Below the pieces are notes generated by a model. It was not told the DNA's origin. It searched no databases and saw only the letters and a list, made by a program, of their open reading frames with translations. 17,877 bases of DNA from Pseudomonadota bacterium (GTDB lineage Bacteria; Desulfobacterota; Desulfobacteria; Desulfobacterales; ETH-SRB1): positions 1-17,877 of the forward strand of contig JAHIKR010000246.1 in assembly GCA_018897415.1 (NCBI GenBank), written 5' to 3'. Below, piece after piece: positions 7,067 to 14,896 of this stretch; position 1 is the stretch's first letter; every line of letters starts with the position of its first letter. Made by a program: the position numbers and the translations under genes.

Positions 7067-9827
7067 AATGTGCCAACTCTGTCAGCATGATTTCATGACC
7101 AACTATTGTCACTTTTGTGGATTTATCAAGCATGTTTTTAGTGACTCCTTTTGCAATTATGCCAGAATCCGCAAGTTCCTCATTAAGGATTTCTAAATTT
7201 ATTGCGCCATTATAATCTCGCTTTAAGATTTCATATAAAAAATCCTCAAATGTCTGAATTCCAAACTCGTTTGGTAACGGAAGAAAAACATTTTTCTGAC
7301 TACCAATAACTATGAAATTATTTTGACATTTCAGCAGATCCGATATCAACAACTGCGTCCAGTAAACATCATTTCCTAATTGTGGCAATGCATCGGATTC
7401 AATCAGCGTGTCAATCAAACCATAGCAGCTACCTGCCTTAACCGATTGTTTGTATATGTCACGTGCGACACTTTCTATCTGCTCTTGTTTCTCTTCTGTC
7501 CAATCAATCGTATCCTTATGAATTACACAACCTCGCAGGTAATGATAAATATCATCACCATACGTTGCCCAATAAATCGTTTGTTCATTATATCCCAAGT
7601 GTTCAACATAATGCTCATATAATTCCTGGATGGAGCATGGTGCTTTCTTATTGCTGATATACAAAGATATTTCCTTAAATATTCCTCGTCTTTCAGTATC
7701 ATTGCCGCCCATTAAGCGTATCTGTGGATAGCTTTGAACGTGTATTCTATCAGAAGCTTTTAATTGTAAAACTGAAAATAAGGCCTCCGGACTATGTATT
7801 CCCATTAATTTGCAGTTAATTTTTTGATCATTGAATACCTTCTTGACAGAAACATGGTTTTCCTTGGATAAGATTGATCTTGCGTAAGATATGATTTCAG
7901 ATAATTTTTGTTCTTCAATTTTCAAATAATCCGTGTGTAAGTATGTTCCTCTCTTTATTCGTATAATGTTTGGAGCTCTATCAATGTAATGGTTTAACAT
8001 GAATTGCTTTACATTTATACCTTCTATGGCAAATTCACGTATCTCATTCATGCTTACCGGTCCACCAGCCTCCTTTATGAACTCCTCTATTATCAAGGGC
8101 ATTGGTATTCTTTCTATTTCGTCTCTGTTTAAATATATAAACGGAAAGTTTGGAAAGGCGAACAACTGTTCTCTCGAAACTTTAAGACATGAATACAGTG
8201 CATATTCAGATGTTATTCCTTCCTGTATGCACCTATTTTGAAATGCTTTGAATGCCCCATGCACTGAAACAAATGGAATATTTTGTTCTAATTTTTCTTT
8301 GATCCATTCTTCTACTTTTCTGATCAAGTTATACGGGAAAACAGCATTTTTCTTATGAATAAAAGTTCCTCTATCCCACAAAAGCACATTTGTTGATCTA
8401 TCTAATACTGCATACACATTACGCTCTTTAATGGAGGAATCGTCCGGTTTTATCTTTTTTATTTCAGAAAAAACCTCTGTAAAGTGCACGGCTCGTCCAA
8501 ACTGCTTCAAAATAGTTTCAGTAACACTGGATATTCTCCCATGTCGCAGCTTCCAAGTGTCAATATGATAAAGCACATTTTCTTTTTTCATTAGTTTTTT
8601 CTTCAGCGTTGAATCCATAAGCAATAAATCAATGAAAGCTTTGTTAAACATAAATTTGGGAGGATAATCCCTCGAACATTCGGTTTTACAAAACACATTC
8701 AATCTCTCTATAACATTGTCAATACTCATTTCTTCGGCTGTCACCATAATTTTCAATAAGTAAGCATTAATGTCGTGACAATTGTCGCAAGAAAAGTCCT
8801 TTGAATAAACCATCCCTACTTTACTCTTCTTACGAATTATTTCTCTTGGGCAAAATTGAATGAGATTATTCAAACCTGAAATAGGTGGTTTCTTGACCCA
8901 TTTATAATGATGCGTTAGAAATTCCGCTAATTCTGGAATATAAACAAGACCATTTGAGCTTTGTAAAAACGAATCGATTACAAACCATAGTGGCAATAGA
9001 TCTCTGACAGCTTTCGGATGAAACAATTTCGCTGTTAATTTGTTTTCTATTTGCCTTATCCGTTCTCTCGTCACACCATGTTGTTGTCCTATAAATTCCA
9101 ATGTTTCTGCCTTATTTCCATGCCATCCCATTCTTTTCATAAATATTTGCACATAGATATTATTTGCTTCTCGACGTAAAACCCATGATTGCATTAGCGA
9201 TTTAAAAGAATCCTTCTCAATATGATTATCAAAAAAAAGAATATTAGAAACCAGTTCTCTCGTCAAAGGATAGAGTTCTAATAGACAGTTAATCAGATTC
9301 AAAGCCTTAAGAGTAAATCCAAAACGCTCTATAATTTGCTTTTCTGAAAACCTTGTGATGTCTTGCCATTTTAATATTCCGTGGTCATATAAATTATCAA
9401 TAATTCTTCGAGGTATAAATGTTGGTGAAATAATAAGGTCGTTTAGTGCTTCTATTTGATTATCATCAAAAATATTATTTTCATCACCAATATCATTAAC
9501 TCGTATAGCGATGTTTCGTTCCAAAACATGTCTCATCAAATTAAGAATGGCAGTTATAATTTCATTAAACCTGCTTTCCTCGTTCCATAGTTTGCAAATA
9601 TAGCCTATAGAGAGAACCAAAATATTATCCAAAGAATCCTCACGATAGATCCCCTGCCAGTAAAGCCTATCCCATTCTTTTGATGGTAAGCCCAATTGTC
9701 TAAATTCAAGCGATTCAAAAGAAGACCAGACTTTTTCTTGATCATGTTCTGATATTTTGAGAATGTCAGGAATGGTCTTTGTTAGAACGCTTAAAGATGT
9801 ATGTGAATTTGGGGATGTCCGTGACAT
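7059..9827 (-). CDS. Large DNA-binding protein: sigma-70 region-4-like plus HARE-type winged helices
   Basis: First gene of the operon, 922 residues. Residues about 229-268 hold a sigma-70 region-4-like helix-turn-helix: ETLEFIGQQHGVTRERIR followed by QIENKLTAKL. The regions at about 35-75 and 150-190 recall the helix-hairpin-helix style of the RNA polymerase alpha C-terminal domain. From about 430 on there is a series of similar modules, each ending in a short beta-hairpin, such as VYAVLDRSTNVLLWDRGTF (471-489) and IDRAPNIIRIKRGTYLHTD (615-633), with more diverged copies near 540-565, 680-705 and 755-770. These resemble HARE-HTH winged helices, a family linked by comparative genomics to DNA modification and restriction. 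No catalytic motif is visible, so it probably recognises DNA or transcribing polymerase for the helicase. No Shine-Dalgarno precedes the ATG; the next in-frame Met is residue 98. Confidence 0.8.
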   Translation of the reverse strand: MSRTSPNSHTSLSVLTKTIPDILKISEHDQEKVWSSFESLEFRQLGLPSKEWDRLYWQGIYREDSLDNILVLSIGYICKLWNEESRFNEIITAILNLMRHVLERNIAIRVNDIGDENNIFDDNQIEALNDLIISPTFIPRRIIDNLYDHGILKWQDITRFSEKQIIERFGFTLKALNLINCLLELYPLTRELVSNILFFDNHIEKDSFKSLMQSWVLRREANNIYVQIFMKRMGWHGNKAETLEFIGQQHGVTRERIRQIENKLTAKLFHPKAVRDLLPLWFVIDSFLQSSNGLVYIPELAEFLTHHYKWVKKPPISGLNNLIQFCPREIIRKKSKVGMVYSKDFSCDNCHDINAYLLKIMVTAEEMSIDNVIERLNVFCKTECSRDYPPKFMFNKAFIDLLLMDSTLKKKLMKKENVLYHIDTWKLRHGRISSVTETILKQFGRAVHFTEVFSEIKKIKPDDSSIKERNVYAVLDRSTNVLLWDRGTFIHKKNAVFPYNLIRKVEEWIKEKLEQNIPFVSVHGAFKAFQNRCIQEGITSEYALYSCLKVSREQLFAFPNFPFIYLNRDEIERIPMPLIIEEFIKEAGGPVSMNEIREFAIEGINVKQFMLNHYIDRAPNIIRIKRGTYLHTDYLKIEEQKLSEIISYARSILSKENHVSVKKVFNDQKINCKLMGIHSPEALFSVLQLKASDRIHVQSYPQIRLMGGNDTERRGIFKEISLYISNKKAPCSIQELYEHYVEHLGYNEQTIYWATYGDDIYHYLRGCVIHKDTIDWTEEKQEQIESVARDIYKQSVKAGSCYGLIDTLIESDALPQLGNDVYWTQLLISDLLKCQNNFIVIGSQKNVFLPLPNEFGIQTFEDFLYEILKRDYNGAINLEILNEELADSGIIAKGVTKNMLDKSTKVTIVGHEIMLTELAHYA

Positions 9828-9833
9828 ATTTAT

Positions 9834-9839
9834 ATTATA
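9834..9839 (-). promoter_or_regulatory. TATAAT -10 box in front of the defence operon
   Basis: A perfect TATAAT on the minus strand ends six bases before the ATG of the 922-residue gene. No -35 resembling TTGACA is present at 16-18 bp, and no Shine-Dalgarno lies between it and the ATG. If used, transcription would begin at or next to the start codon, giving a leaderless mRNA. Confidence 0.35.
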
Positions 9840-9932
9840 GTAAATCTTTCTCGATATTCGTTCCCCAGAGAACAGATGTGTTAGGCCAATCTATTTGAAA
9901 TAGTATTTTTCGGTCGATCTCTCTCTACTAAC

Positions 9933-10103
9933 TCATAGCTCAAAACCAATGTTCGCCAGTATTTCTTTGTTTTCAATGACATATTGAAAATGGCTTGAAA
10001 CCACTCGTTCTTTCCCATCTGCCCGCCTGAAATTCTTCCAAGAATTGTATCGACTCCATTTCTTTATGCTCTTTTTGTTCGCTATAAGTAAATTTAGATT
10101 TAT
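9933..10103 (-). pseudogene. Possible C-terminal gene remnant, 56 codons
   Basis: An open frame without a start codon that reads like genuine protein: KKWSRYNSWKNFRRADGKE, then VVSSHFQYVIENKEILANI and GFEL before the stop. Its 5' end runs into the repeat array at 10081-10155. A 16-codon frame at 10164-10214 ends similarly (IKEPLVKIGFEI), as though two related gene ends were left behind. I cannot assign a family. It lies between the hsdM remnant and the operon, so it may be debris of a gene once near the type I restriction locus. It may also be chance. Confidence 0.3.
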
Positions 10104-10155
10104 TTAAGTTTACTTATAGCGACTAAAGTAAACTTAAATGGGTTTTAATTTACTT
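10081..10155. repeat. Array of four AAGTwwACTT near-palindromes at exact 20-bp spacing
   Basis: Ten-base units start at 10086 (AAGTAAATTT), 10106 (AAGTTTACTT), 10126 (AAGTAAACTT) and 10146 (TAATTTACTT), each 20 bp after the last. Units two and three are part of a perfect 14-bp inverted repeat (10102-10115 with 10126-10139), and units one and two of a perfect 12-bp inverted repeat (10081-10092 with 10109-10120). The spacing of about two helical turns places all units on one face of the DNA, as expected for a cooperative operator. It lies 260-320 bp upstream of the operon start. Apart from this array, a -10 box and remnants I see nothing in the 9828-10240 gap. Confidence 0.65.
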
Positions 10156-10197
10156 TTGGACCTTTATATCTCAAATCCAATTTTTACTAACGGTTCT

Positions 10198-10501
10198 TTA
10201 ATGTTCCGATCCATGTGTTGCGCTCCCTGCATATGTGTTTTCAGCCGCGGTATTCATCCCTGTCATTCAGGGCACCATATTGGGCATCGGGCTCTTTAAT
10301 GTACCATTCACTCTCGGGATTTTCAAAATCCAGTTTCAGTTGTTCGTATTTCTCTTCAAAAGCATCAGAAATATATTTCAGGAAAATCAATCCAAGAACA
10401 ATATGCTTGTATTCAGCAGCGTCCATGTTTTTGCGAAGTTTATCAGCAGATGCCCAGAGCGTTTTTTCAACCGATCTATTATTTTCTTTTTTCTTTGCCA
10501 T
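10198..10501 (-). pseudogene. hsdM: N-terminal remnant of type I restriction methylase HsdM
   Basis: The first 80 or so residues are clearly the HsdM N-terminal domain: MDAAEYKHIVLGLIFLKYIS and SDAFEEKYEQL are near-invariant in type I DNA adenine methylases. The reading stops at 10241 after DRDEYRG. An extra G in CGCGGCTGAAAAC explains this: removing it restores DEYRAEN, which matches the DEYxAEN of the family. The corrected frame then diverges and stops at 10198. A complete HsdM has around 500 residues with NPPF and AdoMet motifs; none are here, and hsdS and hsdR are absent. The fragment therefore is dead, left from a type I system lost when neighbouring elements arrived. It follows the last attC-like site of the array. 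Confidence 0.8.
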
Positions 10502-10557
10502 TAATTAGTTCGCTCCATGAATGAAATAAATAGAATAACGTTAAGGTGTCAGGAGAA

Positions 10558-10685
10558 CCATAACGGCTCCGAATAAGTTGCCGGAAGGGTGAACGTGTTT
10601 CTCCTAAGGGCAACGTAAACACTCTCTTATTTCGAAGCCAAAAACCGCATTGCCCTTCCGGTCAATCTTCATTTGGTTGTTATAC
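10558..10685 (-). other. attC-like integron recombination site after the 248-residue gene
   Basis: Read on the minus strand, GTATAAC opens the site and GTTATGG closes it, about 128 bp apart. Inside, TTG-A-CCGGAAGGG (10653-10665) pairs with CCCTTCCGGCAA (10578-10589): a 12-bp stem with one unpaired A, the kind of extrahelical base known from attC. The stop codon of the 248-residue gene lies in the opening box, as is common for integron cassettes. The closing box departs from GTTRRRY at two positions. Confidence 0.6.
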
Positions 10686-11426
10686 AGAAGTGCCAGCATC
10701 AGGACCGTCCAAGCGGATTGTTGTCCACACCGTCGGACCGATGAGCCATATCTGAGCGAAGCCAAACTCCTTTTCCGGTGCCCCATATTTCTTGAGATAG
10801 GCTGTGACAAGCTCCCGGCTAAAGAGGCTGCTCACGTTCCGACCATCTATTACCAAAATCACTGATGATCTTTCTGAGGATGCCATTCTGCGGTTTTTAT
10901 GTCGCAGGGTCTCTCGAAGTAGCTCAAGTGCCCGAGCTCGGTCGCCCGACAACTCCGCCTCACCACGAGCCAATGCCCCCCAGATTATCTCGTCAATGGG
11001 GAAAGTCACTACTTGCAAGATAAAATCCTGCCCGCCGACACGGATCAGGCCATCCTCACCGCGATCATCTTCCGCGCTCCGATCCGTTGGCGTTTCAACC
11101 TCTTGGCCGGCCTTCGCAAGGGCCTTTCGCAGAACCTTCATCACCCACCATTCCCCCTCCCGGCCAACCTGCAGCGTCCCGGAAAGATGAGTTGTAAACC
11201 CGCCCTTGGAGTCGGACACGGAGAATGAGCGGCCCCCCGACGCTGGCCGGTGATCGACAAAGTGCCCATCCCCTCCATCCGTTGGGCCCTCGTGGATGAA
11301 CCCGACGGGACTTCCCGTGATTCGGTACTCTCCAGGCTCAGTTTCCAAGAATAGAGATCTTCGGCCGCAACTTGGACACGCTTCCGACGCCAGATCCAGT
11401 TCGGTATCGCAGTTCTTACACTTCAC
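10680..11426 (-). CDS. GC-rich cassette protein with N-terminal zinc ribbon, unknown function
   Basis: The frame is open to 11492, but that would start inside the preceding attC-like site. The GTG at 11426 is preferred, with GGGGGG eight bases before it, giving 248 residues. The product begins with a zinc ribbon, MKCKNCDTELDLASEACPSC (C3, C6, C17, C20). After a glycine-rich stretch comes GEWWVMKVLRKALAKAG and then EDGLIRVGGQDFILQVV, whose D...(F)xxQ spacing faintly recalls a PD-(D/E)xK nuclease fold with a missing lysine; this is speculative. SVILVIDGRNV is a core strand of the C-terminal half. G+C is clearly higher than in all its neighbours, which supports separate ancestry. It is bounded by attC-like sites on both sides and probably is a mobile cassette. 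Confidence 0.7.
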   Translation of the reverse strand: MKCKNCDTELDLASEACPSCGRRSLFLETEPGEYRITGSPVGFIHEGPTDGGDGHFVDHRPASGGRSFSVSDSKGGFTTHLSGTLQVGREGEWWVMKVLRKALAKAGQEVETPTDRSAEDDRGEDGLIRVGGQDFILQVVTFPIDEIIWGALARGEAELSGDRARALELLRETLRHKNRRMASSERSSVILVIDGRNVSSLFSRELVTAYLKKYGAPEKEFGFAQIWLIGPTVWTTIRLDGPDAGTSV

Positions 11427-11444
11427 GGTGTGTACCCCCCAGCT

Positions 11445-11548
11445 GTATAACGCTAAACTGAGCTGCGGGCCATATAAGCCACAATTCACCAATGCTTTTT
11501 AGGAGAAACCGCGATGTTTTCCCCGTCAGCTCAAGTGCGATGTTATAA
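11445..11548 (-). other. attC-like integron recombination site after the PRTase-cyclase gene
   Basis: On the minus strand the site runs from TTATAAC to GTTATAC over 104 bp. GAGCTG-A-CGGG (11522-11532) pairs with CCCGCAGCTC (11460-11469): a perfect 10-bp stem apart from one unpaired A, at the same relative place as in the 10558-10685 site. It begins nine bases after the stop of the 1102-residue gene and ends just before the start of the 248-residue gene. GTTATRC-type core sites are known from chromosomal integrons such as Vibrio. Confidence 0.65.
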
Positions 11549-11556
11549 TTGATATA

Positions 11557-14500
11557 TTATATTAAAGGAAAAACATAGCAAGGCCCTGTGAAATGCTTTG
11601 ATTTTACTTTTTGTCTGAATTTCTCTGATATTTCTAAATTTAATTCATCTTTATATATTTGGACTGATCCGGCATCCATAATAAAAACTTGATTTCTTGC
11701 ATATTCTTTACTTTCGCAATATTCATCAACGCCACTTAAAATACTAAAAGCCCGAGGCACTGAATTAGGTTGGGGGGATAATTGATCTCTTATTATAATG
11801 TTTTGATTTGGTCGTGTAAGTATCGTTACATTACCAGAATATAACCCTTTTCGTGTTCCTCTAACTTTTCCTTCCCCCATTTTTAATCTTTCTTCTTCCG
11901 GCAACAATGCTCGAGCAATATCTAACAATAATATAGGGGTACTAAAACATGCTATAAAAGCGTCATTGCCCGTGTCTTCAAAGTAATATCCGGCTCTCTT
12001 AAATTTTCTTAGAGTAGCAAGTATATACTCTTTAAATTCATTTGCCTCTTTAGAATAATTAGACCCAATGATATCCAGTGTAAGTATGCAAGTATTAAGT
12101 ACATCATGTTCTATTGACCCGTCAGTCCTAACCCGCTTTAAGTTGTCAGGGGAGTAAGGGAAATCATTCCCAGCTATTTTATACTCAGGACAATAAATAG
12201 ACAGGGTTTGGCTTATTTCTTTATAGCAGTTTTGAATAATTTCATACGTTTTATAAAAATTCTCGCTATTTATCGGATATTGATCTTGTGCAATAGATAA
12301 GGGCAGCTGAGTATTGATTATAGATTGTCCTGGCAAATTAGGATTTTCAAGATATCTGTTGTAATTTTCAACTATATAGTAAAGATCGTCCGAAAATAGC
12401 CAATCGAATAAATCTAAAGCATTCTCATTTTTAAACTTCTCCTTTATCCGATGATTTGCCTCAGGGATGAACTTTACCGCAAATAAAGCAATAAATTTTG
12501 TTAAGAGGGCCATTTGTGATATTATTGGTATTATCAATTGGAATCTAAGAACGATTTCCTTATCAGTAGTGCTATCAAAAAAACCTTCTCTTTCTATCAT
12601 GAAATATTTAAAAAATCTTTTAGCAGGTGAGCCTTGTTCAAGAAATTTCTCGTTAAGTTTTGTAAGGAGGAGATTATATTTTTTGTGAAAAGTTTTATAT
12701 TTTTTAAAAGCTTCTTCTATGTATATTGAACACCAAAAGAGAGAATCTATAGCATAGTCTTTTATCATTATTTTTTCGCTATTATCGGTAATAAGCCCAG
12801 AAAGAAGGTTCGAAAAATCTTGAGTCGTCATGTGAGATACCCAACTATGGGCTTCATATGCAACAGAATTGTAGGTATGCCTGTGGGTTCGACAAGTACT
12901 GATCAAGAGTTTTGCTTCACTCGGTAGTTTTAAAAATGCAAAAGCAATAAATTGAAAAGCATCAAAAAAATCACGGGACATCTGAGGTAACCATGAAGAA
13001 GTAACTTGTGGCCTATATTCATGGTTCAGCACAAGGACGGTTCTATCATTTTTTTCGTCGACAATAAATGGTGGGTTGCCGGTTTCTGTCAACCAAGAAA
13101 CAATGTCTTTATCACTTTTACCAACAAAATTAACAAATCTACCAAAAGTGAAATATTTAGTTGATATCGGCAAATCAGTGAAAATGTCCTTCAAAGTTAC
13201 GCAGATTTTATGAAAATCGAAAGTCGTAAGAGGTAGAGAATTTGGAGAGTCAAAATAATCGCTGTAGGCAGTGAAAAGAGCATTTCTTAATTGAAGTGTA
13301 TATTGTGCATCTTCGTTTTCTCCAGAATAAAAAACTCTTCTCCAGTTATTACCTTTCAGAATAACTTTTGGTACAGCTTGACCGTTATCTACGCACATAT
13401 CAAGTGCAAGTGTTATGTAATCGAAACCTAAATCTATTTTGAGATAGTTCTGGATTAAACACTCTAGTTCTTCATGTGTCAATCCAATATCTATACGAGA
13501 TGCTCTAGGATTTTTCAATCTGCATTCAAGGCTATCAGTAACATTGCGTAAAGATAAGAATATTTTGCCAAGAATTTCATAGGGTAAATCATGAATGTTA
13601 GGCTTAAAATAAAATAGATCTTTCCAGTAAGTTACAACCTTGCTCAAAAGATTATTGTCTATATATGGAGTCTGCTCTTTGTCTGTTAAAACGGTAATCC
13701 TCTCCGGGCCAGAGCTTTTCTTAGATATTTCATTCCAGAAATCTGAAGTGTTGAGTTCAGTTAAGATTTTAATAATGCAATTAAAATTATCTTCTCCAAT
13801 GGTATAATTCAATCCGCTATTGTGTAAAAAAAATGATTTTACTAAGAATTCGGCCTCTATTGAATTGGATATTCTTTTAATTAGAAGTTCACCTACAACA
13901 GCAGAAACAAAAGCTGTTGATAACCGAAATAAAGAACTTTTGTAAAAAGGGTCAGTATTATTTTGTGGTTTCTCAAGATAATTAAAAAGATCATTTAAAA
14001 ATTTATTTGTAAAGTGAAAGCCTTGATTTAACTTACTATCATCAATATTGAGTTGTATGATTGGAGTTACCCTAATTTCTGATAATGATGGTACAAACGT
14101 TAAACGGACTTTTGAGTTTTCTTTAATTTCAAAGAAACCTGCTTCTCTGAATACATCTATCGAATTATCATTGAAAAGACAGGAATACCTATATACACCA
14201 GATAGAATTGAAGATGGAGAAGAAACATCAGATATCCTTCTGAATAGATTTGTTGATTTAATATAATGCTCTAAGATAGGTATGTCATGAAAAGTAAACT
14301 TTGGAAGCTTCAAAATAAATGTTGGAAAATCCAGGTTATAATTATTGGGTCTTGAATTTAAGGTTTTCACAATTTGGTCGTGATGCTTCACAATTTCTTG
14401 GGGCCAAAGTTTATGTTTGAATATGAGCGGAATATTGCAATGCTCAGATGGATTGGGCACTACTTCACAATCTTTACTTTTATCGCCTAAAAATGATATC

Positions 14501-14865
14501 CTATCGACAACATAAGATGCGCAGAAAACATTCGTTTTTCGGCTAAGCAGATATTGCCTAATTCTTGATAATGTGGATCCATAAATTACTGAATCGTCGA
14601 AAAGCAAAACTACTTTATTTTTCAGTTCAGTGTCGGTTAAAAATGGCAGTGCGTGATCCGATAATAGTGGTATTCTGCCAATTAGACTCTCTGTATTATG
14701 CAACTCAATTAACCTTATAGCCCCTCTTGCAATCGCCACGATAATGTCTGGTTTCGTTTCATCTATTAACTCTGAAAACCAATCATTAAAATCTGAAAAT
14801 ACCGGGGTCGTTTGAGAAATAGATGAATCAATCGTTATTTTGCTCATAGGATTGGATGCATCCAT
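11557..14865 (-). CDS. Phosphoribosyltransferase-like and class III cyclase-like fusion protein
   Basis: A 1102-residue protein with recognisable ends and an unknown middle. Residues 35-120 resemble a type I phosphoribosyltransferase: PDIIVAIARGAIRL (39-52, the PPi-loop region) and VVLLFDDSVIYGSTL (85-99), close to the PRPP-binding consensus hhhhDDxxxxGxT. Residues about 918-1060 resemble a class III nucleotide cyclase: CILTLDIIGSNYS (first metal Asp at 931) and FEDTGNDAFIACF (second at 968), then KGLYSGNVTIL. PRTase domains of this kind have been noted in predicted immune systems (PRTase-CE), and class III cyclases make the signal in Pycsar. The combination suggests a sensor that makes a nucleotide signal, but no effector is adjacent. 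Start: ATG at 14865 behind AAGGAGG. Attc-like sites flank it, so it is probably one large cassette. Confidence 0.75.
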   Translation of the reverse strand: MDASNPMSKITIDSSISQTTPVFSDFNDWFSELIDETKPDIIVAIARGAIRLIELHNTESLIGRIPLLSDHALPFLTDTELKNKVVLLFDDSVIYGSTLSRIRQYLLSRKTNVFCASYVVDRISFLGDKSKDCEVVPNPSEHCNIPLIFKHKLWPQEIVKHHDQIVKTLNSRPNNYNLDFPTFILKLPKFTFHDIPILEHYIKSTNLFRRISDVSSPSSILSGVYRYSCLFNDNSIDVFREAGFFEIKENSKVRLTFVPSLSEIRVTPIIQLNIDDSKLNQGFHFTNKFLNDLFNYLEKPQNNTDPFYKSSLFRLSTAFVSAVVGELLIKRISNSIEAEFLVKSFFLHNSGLNYTIGEDNFNCIIKILTELNTSDFWNEISKKSSGPERITVLTDKEQTPYIDNNLLSKVVTYWKDLFYFKPNIHDLPYEILGKIFLSLRNVTDSLECRLKNPRASRIDIGLTHEELECLIQNYLKIDLGFDYITLALDMCVDNGQAVPKVILKGNNWRRVFYSGENEDAQYTLQLRNALFTAYSDYFDSPNSLPLTTFDFHKICVTLKDIFTDLPISTKYFTFGRFVNFVGKSDKDIVSWLTETGNPPFIVDEKNDRTVLVLNHEYRPQVTSSWLPQMSRDFFDAFQFIAFAFLKLPSEAKLLISTCRTHRHTYNSVAYEAHSWVSHMTTQDFSNLLSGLITDNSEKIMIKDYAIDSLFWCSIYIEEAFKKYKTFHKKYNLLLTKLNEKFLEQGSPAKRFFKYFMIEREGFFDSTTDKEIVLRFQLIIPIISQMALLTKFIALFAVKFIPEANHRIKEKFKNENALDLFDWLFSDDLYYIVENYNRYLENPNLPGQSIINTQLPLSIAQDQYPINSENFYKTYEIIQNCYKEISQTLSIYCPEYKIAGNDFPYSPDNLKRVRTDGSIEHDVLNTCILTLDIIGSNYSKEANEFKEYILATLRKFKRAGYYFEDTGNDAFIACFSTPILLLDIARALLPEEERLKMGEGKVRGTRKGLYSGNVTILTRPNQNIIIRDQLSPQPNSVPRAFSILSGVDEYCESKEYARNQVFIMDAGSVQIYKDELNLEISEKFRQKVKSKHFTGPCYVFPLI

Positions 14866-14896
14866 AATATATCCTCCTTTTTAAAATTATAACAAT

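Noticed and set aside
2689..9827. A complete Dnd phosphorothioation system
   Set aside because: No cysteine desulfurase, DndC PAPS-reductase-like, DndB or DndE gene is present; only the DndD-like and restriction-like parts are seen.
7059..9827. The 922-residue protein as a true sigma factor
   Set aside because: Only a region-4-like motif is visible; the region 2 core-binding and -10 recognition segments are not.
10081..10155. The 20-bp periodic array as a CRISPR
   Set aside because: Units are 10 bp with 10-bp intervals, far too short for repeat and spacer, and no cas genes are near.
10804..11502. Several plus-strand frames opposite the GC-rich cassette gene
   Set aside because: High G+C leaves antisense frames open by chance; they are Arg/Ser/Pro-rich without any recognisable domain.
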